DNA from: Limonium bicolor
Lineage: Eukaryota; Streptophyta; Magnoliopsida; Caryophyllales; Plumbaginaceae
DNA: 64,000 nt
Direction of reading: 5' to 3'
NCBI GenBank assembly: GCA_023374045.1
Contig: CM041778.1
Location: forward strand, 365,092,831-365,156,830
Shown: positions 1-9,562 of the stretch, one piece after another
Position numbering within the stretch: the first letter of the stretch is position 1
Layout: each line of letters opens with the position of its first letter
Made by a program: the position numbers and the translations under genes
Notes under the pieces: generated by a model
Told to the model about the DNA's origin: nothing
Databases searched by the model: none
What the model saw: only the letters and a program-made list of their open reading frames with translations

Positions 1-772
1 TTTGTATTATTAAGATTAAGATTAAGTTAAGTTACAATCATTCCTGTTTAAAGGATGATTGTACTATTAAGATAAGATTAAGGTAAGGTTAAGATAAGTT
101 GCAACCATTCCTTTTTAAAGGATGGTTTGTATATTAAGATTAAGATAAGCTACATCCACCCTGATTAAAGGATGGTTGTTTCTAAGATTAAGATAAGAAT
201 CGGATTGAGGTAAGATAAGGATGGACTAAGATAAGAGGAACATTACTTAAGGAGTTAAATAACTAACTCTCTAATTAAGGGAACGCATTTAAGTCGTTCA
301 TTGTGTGAACTTTGATTGTTCATATCTGAGTTGTTGTTTACTGCACTTTCTATTATGTTGTGCATCTAATCAACCTCCATGCTATCGACAATTATCGTCG
401 TAGCCACGTTCGCTTGGGGGCCATGAGAGGATAGTACCAGCATTCGTGCTGACCCCCTCGGGGGCTTCTTTTTACTACAGGTGAACATCAGGAGGCGGCT
501 GTCGCAAGAGTAAGAAGAGGATACAGCTGTTAAGGATTAAGTATGACCTACGAGTTGTGCCTGTACACTCTTGTGGCAATTGAGTTGTAAAATGTAGGTT
601 GTGAGAGGGTTGTAAGAAGGTTATGTAAATGGGTTAAGGTTGTTGACTAATTTCGGTATATTCTGTAGTCAGACCGTGGCAAGGTCCTGGATTGTAAAGA
701 ATTCCGCTGTGACATGTGTAAATAATACTGTTAAGTTGCGAGACCACATTTGGATTGAGTTGGGGTGTTACA
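1..772 (+). repeat. Family B LTR, 3' part (cut by window edge)
   Basis: The segment ends in GGGGTGTTACA and is the reverse complement of the start of the LTR at 32604 (same order: GTTACA end, GCGAGACCACA, AGACCGTGGCAAGGTCCTGG, a GC hairpin at 448-480, then blocks of AAGATTAAG with ATGG/CATTCC hairpins). It is therefore the end of a plus-oriented LTR of the same family. No primer-binding site follows position 772, so it is a solo LTR or the 3' LTR of an element lying outside the window. GTTAA at 773-777 would be its target duplication, which cannot be checked here. Confidence 0.85.
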
Positions 773-1663
773 GTTAACTTTAGAAAGAATACCTAAACCT
801 AACACCTTACGAAAAGTGCCTGGTGTGACAAACTCCTAGGCTGAAAGTAGTGGGGTGCACACCCACTTCTGGAAGTCTAGGGGCTAGACAAGCCTTGTCA
901 TCTAACTAGAAATAATTTTCTATGGAAGTGAGGGAATGTGTTGAACTTGAGGGGGATTGGTGGTAAGACGTTACCACCATGAAAACTTGAGCTAGGCATA
1001 TCTCATTACTAGCCACAGCGGGCAATTCAAAACTTATAGCTCAAGATCCAGTACTAAATTCATACATGTAAAGAGTTTATTGAGTTAAATCCTTGGTGAA
1101 AAAAATACTTACATATGGAGTGAAAACACAAGAGTAATGATGTTGAAACCTGGGTTCAGGTTGATATATTGTGACACATCACCTTTATGAGAAGCCTGGA
1201 ATAACCCTACAACAACAATATGGATGTTGGATGAAGTGGTGGAACATACCAATTTATGGAGGGAAGTGATTTAAATTTGGTTACTGCAGGGTAGAACATC
1301 TACCCCTTGTTGAATATAAAAACCATTAAAAGAAGTTACTTGAAGATTGAGTGAAGAGGAGAGTAATACTAAACTAAATATCATTGATTCTTAAATACTT
1401 AGAATATTGAGCATCTTGTGAAAAATTGAGAGTTACTTAAAGATTGGAAATTCTCATGTTTATTTGGAAGTTTAACATTATACCTATATAAAATTTTAGA
1501 AGTCACACTAAGAGTGATATCAAAGAAAATCCACCATTATCTAAGAGAGTACTAAGATTCAATGATCAGAGGAATACTTACATAGAACAAACCTTAAGAA
1601 AAATAATTATCCAGAGTGAGTGAGTTTTCACTAGACTAATTCTTTTGACTTAAAAATTTATAT
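773..1663. other. Unassigned AT-rich flank, left half
   Basis: No ORF, LTR terminus or RNA gene is recognisable. Removing the family A element and one ATATA copy would join this segment directly to 52280-54026. The short text around 1240-1340, with GGGTAGAACATCTACC and AAAACCATTAAAAG, looks like old repeat debris, but I cannot assign a family. Confidence 0.5.
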
Positions 1664-1668
1664 ATATA
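1664..1668. repeat. Target site duplication ATATA (family A element, left)
   Basis: ATATA lies immediately before the LTR start TGAAATACCCC and is repeated exactly at 52275-52279 after the right LTR. Five bases is the usual duplication size for Ty3/Gypsy integrases. The match across 50 kb confirms that both LTRs belong to one insertion despite two nested insertions. The low-complexity motif makes chance agreement easier than for the other duplications. Confidence 0.85.
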
Positions 1669-2227
1669 TGAAATACCCCAAACTTAAATATAGTGATTAA
1701 GATTATTCTAATCCTTATCTAAGGGCCTAATGACGCCTAAGTAATATTGGTAAGGAAAAAAATAAATCCAAAAGAAATAAATAAACGCTTAAAAAGCGAA
1801 AAACGCTAAATAAGCGTTAGATAACTATAGGAGGTATGAGACCTCGGTTAGCGTACTATATGGATTCTAAAGGCTTAATAAGGCCTAAATAATATATGGG
1901 AACAACTCCCGAAGAAAACGGATCCAAATAATGTATTAAAACGCTAATAAAGCTTTAACGCACGTTTTTCGAGAAAACCCGAAAACGTGACTTTAAGTGG
2001 TCAAACAGACCTGTAAAAATTATAAATCATTAAACAATAATTATTAAGCATTTATGGAAGCTTAATAACCAATAAAAATAATTAAACAAGAAAATTCCAG
2101 AAAACGAGCCCGGTTGGTGAATAGTACCTAAACCGGGTAAAATAACGAGCGTTTTCTGTAAAAGACGAAAAATGCTCCAACTAGTGTAATTGTAGGGGGG
2201 CCGGTTTTTAATCTGTCAAACAACCCC

Positions 2228-2386
2228 TCTCACACACATGTAACTAGCTAGTTAAATAAAGAGAATAAAAAAGCAAAAAAGTAAAGTAAAAAGCTACTTT
2301 ACCCTCTTCTCTCACCTCACTCTCTCATTTCCCTCATCTCTCTCCTACCCTCTTCCCCCTCCACCGATCTCTCTCTTCTCCCTCCT
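2228..2386 (+). promoter_or_regulatory. Candidate LTR promoter with pyrimidine-rich leader
   Basis: An AT-rich stretch (TAGTTAAATAAAGAG and AAGTAAAGTAAAAAG) is followed by about 95 bases of almost pure CT (2293-2386, TCTCTC/CCCTC blocks) and then the first ATG at 2387. A TATA-like region plus pyrimidine patch is a common plant core-promoter arrangement. The same layout is at 48475-48630 in the other LTR, and a comparable CT-rich block occurs in the family B LTRs (complement of 36420-36530). Transcription start is inferred only. Confidence 0.35.
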
Positions 2387-3869
2387 ATGCTGGGCGATTT
2401 TGAGAGCTTCAACAACAACAATGGCAACCTCATCTTCTCCTCCATGCTCCACCTTCATTTGTGCTCCAAATGTAAAAATAATTACATATTTGAACTCCCC
2501 TCATCATTCTCTACACTTCCCTCTTTTCAAAATCTAAAAATGAGGAAGTTCATCTCCATGGGTTTTCCCCATTCAAAGAGAAAATAGCATCAATGGGTAG
2601 CTTGGAGTCTCCCCTCTCCATTAAGGTAAAAATCTTCATGAAAATCTCAAGTTCCTTCACCCTCCTTTGGTAACTGATTTTTGCCCATAGTAATGCCTTG
2701 TTTTCTCTCTCGCTTTTGAGCATGAATTTGACCTTGCAATGGTGGTGGATTCTCCTTCTTGAACCAAGGGCTAAAGCCCCTCCTAAAACACTCCAAAGGT
2801 AAACCCTAGAATTTGTATTCTAAACACTCCAATGAATTAGTGTTAATTTAAGGTTAGCATTTTAATTGCACTCATTTTGTGTACATTGGGTGATGGGAAT
2901 GGAGTTTGGCAACTCCGTTCCCCATGTAGCCGATTTGGGCAAGAAAGAGAGAAGAAGGAGAAATGGAAAAGAAAGAAGGAATTAAGAGCCTAAGGTAAGA
3001 GCTCTTTCTTGAATGGTAAATTTAATGCATTAGAGTAATGGGTATGGGTAAACCAATTTAAGGAACCCAAAATATTCTATTGGTATTGTAGTATTGGAAT
3101 TTTGGGTATTTGTGAACTAGTATGTGAATTATAGGCCTTAGAGCCAAGAGTATTGTATATGTGTATTAATATTGTGGATTGAGGAAGTATTGATGAATTG
3201 GTATTGTATTGATTGCTGGTAGGACCCTTGTATGGGTGTGGCTAGTTTTAGGAATGAACTTTGTGAGAATGAACTTGTGTGGCTAAGTAAGAAAAGTAGA
3301 TGAACTATGGCAAAATTTTGGTTGGAATATGTGCATTTATGGACGACTTGGTGTATGGGAGAACTAAGGTATGTATTGGAGTTAGTAGAGATATTTAGTA
3401 ACCATGGAATGGTAGTTGTAGTATGAGGATATAAGGATGCAAAATCTGTAGCAAAGAATGCTAGGAATGCATTGGAGAAACTAGGAGGAATTAAGTGTAT
3501 TTGGAGAACTTGAGGCGGGTGTAATACCTCGGAAACAAATTAAAAAGGATTTAGGTAATGGGAAAGACTAGGATGAAAAGATAATGTAATGAGGATGCTA
3601 GTAATGGTATTGGTAGTAGGAGTATTGAATGGTAGAAGTTGGAATGAAAACCTGTAGCATAAGAGGAAAGAAAACTATTGTAAATGATGAAAGGAAGTGA
3701 GGAGAAATTGTGTATGTGGATTTAGAAATGCGTAAGGAATTTGGGGGATGAACTAAGGCAATTTGGAGGGCCTAAGTAGTGTCTAAACATGTGAGATTAC
3801 AAGTAGGAAGATTGGGGAAATAATGGGCAAAGTTTAGAACTGAAAACAGATTTTTAAAACTGAAGTACT

Positions 3870-4002
3870 GGGCCGGACCGGACTTGCGACCGGACTTGCA
3901 AGGTCGGTCGGGCCCAGAATCACAAAGACGGGAACATTCTGGAATGGACCGGACTTGCGACCGGACTTGCAAGTTCGGTCGGGCCAGAAAATTTTCCCGT
4001 CT
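3870..4002 (+). repeat. 72-bp hairpin minisatellite, left portion (2 units)
   Basis: Two units with core GGACCGGACTTGC, GACCGGACTTGCAAG and TCGGTCGGGCC lie just before the nested insertion. Three further units lie directly after it (25626-25818), giving the same five units as the intact copy at 50131-50456. The core is a quasi-palindrome centred on CTTGCAAG and should fold into a hairpin. The chromovirus therefore inserted between units 2 and 3. Confidence 0.85.
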
Positions 4003-4007
4003 GAAAC
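4003..4007. repeat. Target site duplication GAAAC (chromovirus, left)
   Basis: GAAAC precedes TGTAACGCCCC at 4008 and is repeated at 25621-25625 after GGGGTATTACA. The uninterrupted right LTR of the host element reads CTGAAACCTTCTGG at the matching place, which confirms the empty site. Confidence 0.96.
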
Positions 4008-6815
4008 TGTAACGCCCCGGTTTACCACCACCATTTACTTAGCCTCTCTCTCCTTTTTTTTTCTTTTTTTTCTTTGTTTCTAGAGCGACATGTTATAACT
4101 AAAGTAACTGCTTATATTATACATGCGTCAGTCTTCTTTTTACAAAGGTCCCCTAATACTATCGCCGGGGGTTACCGCCACACTTACTAACCACTAGTAA
4201 GTGTAAGGCTATTACCACCACCACCCCTACGCTAGCTATCTTACAACGCTGTTACTATCAAAGAGTGACACAACCAACCCGTCACTTTACACCTTAGTAC
4301 CAAAAGACCCCTTCCAGCCAACTACTATGTTAGCTCCTACTCCTATTTTACACCAAAAGTAAAGGGGTATCAAAAGGCTATTACATCGCTAGCATCTAAC
4401 TAGGGACCACTTGCATATACTCGTACACTGTGGAAACATCATGGGTGATGGACTGACTGGTGCCATTTTCCGGGTGCCTAAAACCTTGTATCTTCTTGTT
4501 CCACTCCTCATAATTATCTCGGTGACCCCAGGCTGTAAACTTCTACGATAGGTGACAAACATGAATATATAGAAAGTATCGGTGGACTCGTCCTCAGTGC
4601 AGAGAAGGTGTCCATCCCAGTTACCCTGAATTCACAGAATACATATACACAGGGAAACAGAACCAAATAAAATCAGTAAAAACTGAGTAACACTACCACA
4701 CACCCGTAAAACTTATTTTCTCTTTAAAACCTTTGTTCCCAGCAAATATTAACAAATATAACAAATCAGAATAGATCACACACCATTTCCTGTACCATGA
4801 ATTATCAAGAGATAATTAATATCAAATACAAGATATTTCCAAATGAAGTCCACCACACAAGATATTTCCAAATGAAGTCCACCACCACCACCCACCCTAT
4901 GTCCTTAAGTGTGCACACCCCCCTATTGAAAACTTCTGTCCAATAGGAGTAGATCATAGTGGCAGCTCCAATTTCATTAGTAGGAGCTTATATTGTTGCC
5001 GGAACGTCGGCTTGGCCTTACAGGCTCTCACAAGAGGCATAGACTTAGGATAACCATGATATCAACATCACACAATACTTTCCACCACCACCACAAGAGG
5101 TTATCCTTAAACACATTTGCAAACCATGAGTAAGATATCATAACCAAGCTTTACACAAGTAGTAATTCACACATCAAGCTCACCATTTGTAAAATAACCT
5201 TAATAACATCATAACAATACCATTCAAGCTCCAATAAATCAAAGAATCACTTAATTTCCAAGAAACCACCTTAGAAAGCTTAAATTCTTATTTTTAGCCA
5301 AAATCACTATTCACCAACTTAAGCAACTTCCCAAACGAGTCTCGGCCTAAAATTTTAACCATGATCCAATATCAACAACAAAAGTATCTCCTTAAACTTT
5401 CAGCTCAAGATCAATTCGGAAACCCATTCAAACATTCAGAAAGGCTTAAAGCACTTTTTCTCATTTTTAGCTTCTTTACCTTGTCTAACCGACTTAAATT
5501 TCTCCATTCGACTTGATTTTTCAACCATAACCATATATTCACTATTCAAGACTACTATCAAAATTTTAGCTCAAACCCATGTCGGAAACCCATCCAAACA
5601 ATTCCTAAAGCTTAAAGCTCATTTTTCTCCATTTTCAAAGTTCTTTAGAGTTTTCCTACTTCCCAACCTTATTTCGACTTGATTTTCTAGGATGTCCTCT
5701 AACTATTCATCCCTAGTTTACTGTAGAAATTTTAAGAAAATAAGAGATAGGATTCGTAGATAACAAAACAGAATGACTTAAGAAGGAAAATAAGCTTAAA
5801 GGGTGAAAGTGATGTGCATAGATGTTACCTGTCCTTTCCTAGCCATTTTGGAGCTTTTATACCTTGATTATAAGTTACTTGACCTCAAAATCTCCACCAA
5901 CCAAGTCGCCCACCTTGGATTTTGGCTCCCACTCTTTAAACTTGCCTTTTTCCTTAATTTTAGCTTAATTACTACCTTAGATTTGTGTTTCCAATGGAGG
6001 AGTGTTGTTGCCTATGCTCCAATGGTGTTTTCTAGCTTAGGAGAAGCAAGGTAGATGAAGAGGAATGGCCACCTTGCTCACCTACCATGGCCGACCTCCA
6101 CCCCCCCTTTTTATACTTGATTTTTCATCCTTATCTTACTATTTGTAATTATGACTTCTAGAATTGTCCATAGCCATAGATTTGTGTTAGGTGACAAAAA
6201 CCAATCCTAACCACTCATGCCAAACCGCCATTGAATGGATAAGGAGGGGGCAAGTTGATTTTGTAATCATTGGCAAATAGTAAGGAGGTGTGAATAGTAA
6301 CCGAGATATTTTTCTCCTCCTTCCTTGATATTTTCGGCCCCATCTTAGGCCATGTTTGGCTTGAGCTTTTTATGCGAATTAAGACTATATGTGTAGGTAT
6401 GTTAATACTAGTGTGGGTTATCAAGTTTAAGGAATTTCCTCGGGTCACTTTTGAGCTCTCCTTAAGCCCCGTTTGCCCAGAACCACTAAATACTGAAAAA
6501 TGTAACTAGATTGTCTTATATTAAGAGAAGAAAGATATGATTGTTTCTTTCCTCAAAAAACTCTCAAAAGTATCTAACACACTTCCTAAGGTTGATACCC
6601 ACTCTCAGTTCCTGAGGAATTCAGTAATTTTCAGGAATTTCAGAAATCCTGCGAAACTAAGGTTTACCGGGTGATACTCCGGGAACTAAAGTTTCTAATG
6701 TTCACCAAGCACCTCCAACTAATTATAACCTTCTACATCTTTAGAAATTAGGGTTTCCTAAGGTTTACAATCAAATAAGACCTTAATCACAGCTTAAGAA
6801 ATTTGGGGTATTACA
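4008..6815 (-). repeat. Chromovirus 3' LTR (left copy)
   Basis: Starts TGTAACGCCCC and ends GGGGTATTACA, nearly identical to 22795-25620. Differences include poly-T length near 4050 and a 17-bp direct duplication at about 25071-25104 that is present only in the right copy. Both copies carry a 29-bp tandem duplication around 4832-4890. An 83-codon antisense ORF (5803-6054) recurs in the other LTR (24600-24845) but resembles no protein I know. Confidence 0.94.
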
Positions 6816-6828
6816 TCCTCCCCCCGTT
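6816..6828 (-). other. Polypurine tract of the chromovirus
   Basis: The complement reads AACGGGGGGAGGA directly before the 3' LTR start TGTAATACCCC. It is preceded by GGGGACGAAGC, the conserved stretch usually seen upstream of the polypurine tract in Tekay-like elements. This fixes the minus-strand orientation and marks the plus-strand DNA primer. Confidence 0.85.
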
Positions 6829-7199
6829 AAACAAAGCTTCGTCCCCGAAGCTCAATTCACCTCACAAAACAATACATTCACATACTCCAAGAAATTAAAA
6901 CAATACTCCACACAATAATTCTCAGTTAACCTCATCAACCACAAATGACTCAGCAACATCACACAAAACCTCAGACACACCAATCACACAATATATACCA
7001 TCCACAAATTCAACGATACCACATATAAAATCGTTAAGAGGACAACTCCTAAAATAACATTCAAGTATTACCAACCATTTCTGGTACCAACAAACATTCA
7101 CAATCACAAACATTCACAAACACTAGTAGTCATTCACCACTTACCATACGACTCTCCCCCCTAAAAAGAAAGTTTCTCCTGAAACTTTAATTGCTGACC
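6829..7199 (-). other. 3' untranslated spacer of the chromovirus
   Basis: About 370 bases lie between the pol stop codon at 7200 and the polypurine tract. The region has CACAAACATTCAC-type repeats and no convincing ORF. Confidence 0.5.
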
Positions 7200-9188
7200 T
7201 TAATCAAAGAGTTCTGGGTGTTGAGTTCTCATCTTGCTCTCTAGTTCCCATGTAGCTTCTTGAACTCCATGATGAGTCCATAAAACTTTAACCAAATCCA
7301 CAGACTTCCCTCGGGTCTCCCTTGTCTTACGATCCAAAATTTTAATTGGGTGTTCCTCATAAGTCAAATTAGGTGCAACTTCTACCTCGTTCGGTTGCAA
7401 CACATGTGATTCGTCTGGAACATACCGTTTCAATTGTGATACGTGAAACACGTTGTGGACCCAATCCAAGTTCATCGGCAAGGCTAATCGGTAAGCCAAA
7501 TTTCCAACCTTTTCCAATATTTCATACGGACCGATGTACTTAGGAGCAAGTTTTCCTTTCTCGCCAAATCGTACCACGCTCTTAGTGGGTGAAACCTTCA
7601 GAAATACCTTGTCCCCCACATTGAATTCAACTGGCCTTCTATGCAAATCAGCGTAAGACTTTTGCCTATCTTGTGCGGCTTTCAATCTCTGCCGAATGTT
7701 CCTAACCTGTTGAGCCATCTCCTCTGTTAACTCAGGCCCAACCCAAACCACCTCCTGCGCATCATTCCAACACAACGGAGTACGACACTTTCTACCATAT
7801 AAGGCTTCATACGGGGCCAATGGATACTTGAGTGGTAACTGTTGTTATAAAATTCAATCAATTCAACTTGTCACTCCATGACCCTTGATAATCCATCGCA
7901 CAAGCCCGCAACATATCCTCCAAGGTTTGAATAGTTCTCTCCGTCTGCCCATCAGTCTGTGGGTGGTAAGCTGTACTAGGCTCAATTTTGTTCCCATGGC
8001 TTTTTGAAATTGCTGCCAAAATCTTGAGACAAACCTAGAATCTCTATCCGAAATAATTTCCATAGGGACTCCGTGATACTTAACCACATTTAATATATGC
8101 TTCCACCAGCTGTTCCATAGACCAAGTACTTTTCATTGGATTAGTCTAGTAGTCTTGGTCAACCGATCCACAATCACCCAAATCTGATCCATCCCACCTC
8201 TGGTCGGTGGTAATCCCACTATGAAATCCATAGATATCGAATCCCATTTCCACATGGGTATATCCAACGATTGCAACATGCCTCCTGTTTTCTTATGCTC
8301 AAATTTAACTTTTTGACATGTTAGACACTTCGATACATGTTCAGCTACCTCCTTTTTCATGCCTGGCCACCAGAAACTTTTCTTCAAATCTTTATACAAC
8401 TTGTTTCCCCCCGGATGTATGGAATATGCAGAATTATGGGCTTCCTGCATCAGCTTCCTTTTAATATCGCCACATGAATCTGGTACACACCATCTTCCAC
8501 GAAATCTCAGACTGCCATCGTCATGAATCTTAAAATCTGGGGCTTCTCCCTTTTCCACCTTCTCCTTTATTTTCCGTAGTTTCTCATCCTCTTGTTGATG
8601 ATGCAAAATTTCCTTATAAATGTCAAGGAATACGTTCATACTAAACAAAATTTCTCTATCCACCTCCCCCGTTGTTACCACCTCAAGGTTCAACCTTTTG
8701 AAATCCTGTACCAACTCATCATGTAATATCCAATTAGCTTCTCCCTCGTGACTCCTCTTTCGACTTAAAGCGTCTGCCACCACGTTGGCTTTGCCTTCAT
8801 GGTATAAAATCTCCAGGTCATAATCCTTAATAAGTTCCAACCATCTCCTTTGCCTCATATTAAGCTCTTTTTGAGTGAAGATATATTTCAAGCTCTGTGA
8901 TCCGTATAAATCTTACAAGAGTTCCATACAAGTAGTGCCTCCAAATTTTCAAGGCAAAAACTACAGCTGCAAGTTCCAAATCATGAGTAGGATACCTGGT
9001 CTCATAGTTCTTCAATTGTCGTGAGGCATAGGCATGACCTTGCCATTCTGCATCAACACACCCTAAACCATATTTAGACGCGTCACTATATACTTCAAAA
9101 CCGTCTGTACCACAGGGCACGTAAGAACTGGTGCTGTGGTTAACTTCTCCTTCAAAATCTGGAAAGCTTTCTCACAATCCTTATCCCA
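7200..9188 (-). pseudogene. pol: Chromovirus pol, 3' part: RNase H, integrase, chromodomain-like end
   Basis: Reading leftwards: RNase H ([33 protein letters not shown]), the LSRK linker, the integrase zinc finger (HPGG with CLTCQKV), first catalytic Asp ([10 protein letters not shown]), second Asp ([10 protein letters not shown]), the third region in a shifted frame near 7930, the GKLAPKYIGPYEI domain, and a C-terminal chromodomain-like end (VKVLW, EATWE). The protein ends at the stop at 7200-7202. Frame changes or stops occur near 9110, 8910, 8130, 7970 and 7830, so no intact integrase is made. The 5' edge is the CACTA junction; the same gene continues at 20013. Confidence 0.9.
9186..9188. 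repeat. Target site duplication CCA (CACTA element, left)
   Basis: CCA precedes the CACTAG terminus and is repeated at 20013-20015. Three-base duplications are diagnostic of the CACTA superfamily. Removing the element and one CCA restores a continuous RT/RNase H junction at the KW residues of the chromovirus pol. Confidence 0.96.
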
Positions 9189-9203
9189 CACTAGTACAAA
9201 AAA
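9189..9203 (+). repeat. CACTA terminal inverted repeat, left
   Basis: CACTAGTACAAAAAA matches the right terminus (19998-20012) at 14 of 15 positions; the single mismatch is C versus G at position 9. CACTA termini are the transposase cleavage sites. Confidence 0.95.
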
Positions 9204-9209
9204 CGTCTA

Positions 9210-9562
9210 TTTCGGCGCCCCTATTTCGGCGGTTGTAGATAAAACCGCCGAAATAGAGGCCCGAGATGTTAACAGTATGTAAAGAAGGGGTCTATTTCGG
9301 CGGTTCCTAGATATGAACCGCCGAAATAGGCCCTTTTTAATAATAAAAAAAATTAAATAGACCTATTTCGGCGGTTCCTTACACGAAACCGCCGAAATAG
9401 GTGTTTCTATTTTCTTTTTTTTTTTTAAATTTAATCATCTATTTCGGCGGTTCTTTGTTAGGAACCGCCGAAATAGGTCTCTTTAATTTTTTTTATTATT
9501 AAAAAGGGCCTATTTCGGCGGTTCATATCTAGCAACCGCCGAAATAGGTCCTTTTAATTAAC
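9210..9562 (+). repeat. CACTA left subterminal repeat array (TATTTCGGCGG type)
   Basis: At least ten copies of CTATTTCGGCGGTT occur in alternating orientation, forming five successive hairpins with loops of about 10-15 bases, separated by AT-rich spacers. Such arrays are the binding sites of TNPA-like proteins in En/Spm. Every copy here has T at the fourth base of TATTTCGG, unlike most copies at the right end. Confidence 0.93.

Larger units (their letters stand above)
1669..4007 (+). repeat. Family A 5' LTR, first part
   Basis: This segment aligns base for base with 47914-50262, with scattered substitutions and one- or two-base indels, showing that the two LTRs diverged little since insertion. 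It stops inside the 72-bp minisatellite at GAAAC, where the chromovirus inserted. The LTR resumes at 25621. The short ORF at 2387-2587 is shared by both LTRs but has no recognisable product. Confidence 0.92.

Noticed and set aside
2387..2587. 66-codon ORF repeated in both family A LTRs (also 48631-48831)
   Set aside because: Shared only because the LTRs are copies of each other; no recognisable domain, and differences between copies are not obviously synonymous.
3870..4002. CRISPR-like repeat array
   Set aside because: Units are contiguous ~72-bp minisatellite copies with diverged, non-unique spacers in a plant LTR, not a prokaryotic array.
5803..6054. 83-codon ORF repeated in both chromovirus LTRs (24600-24845)
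   Set aside because: Antisense to the element and within the LTR; no known family. Repeat identity explains its conservation.
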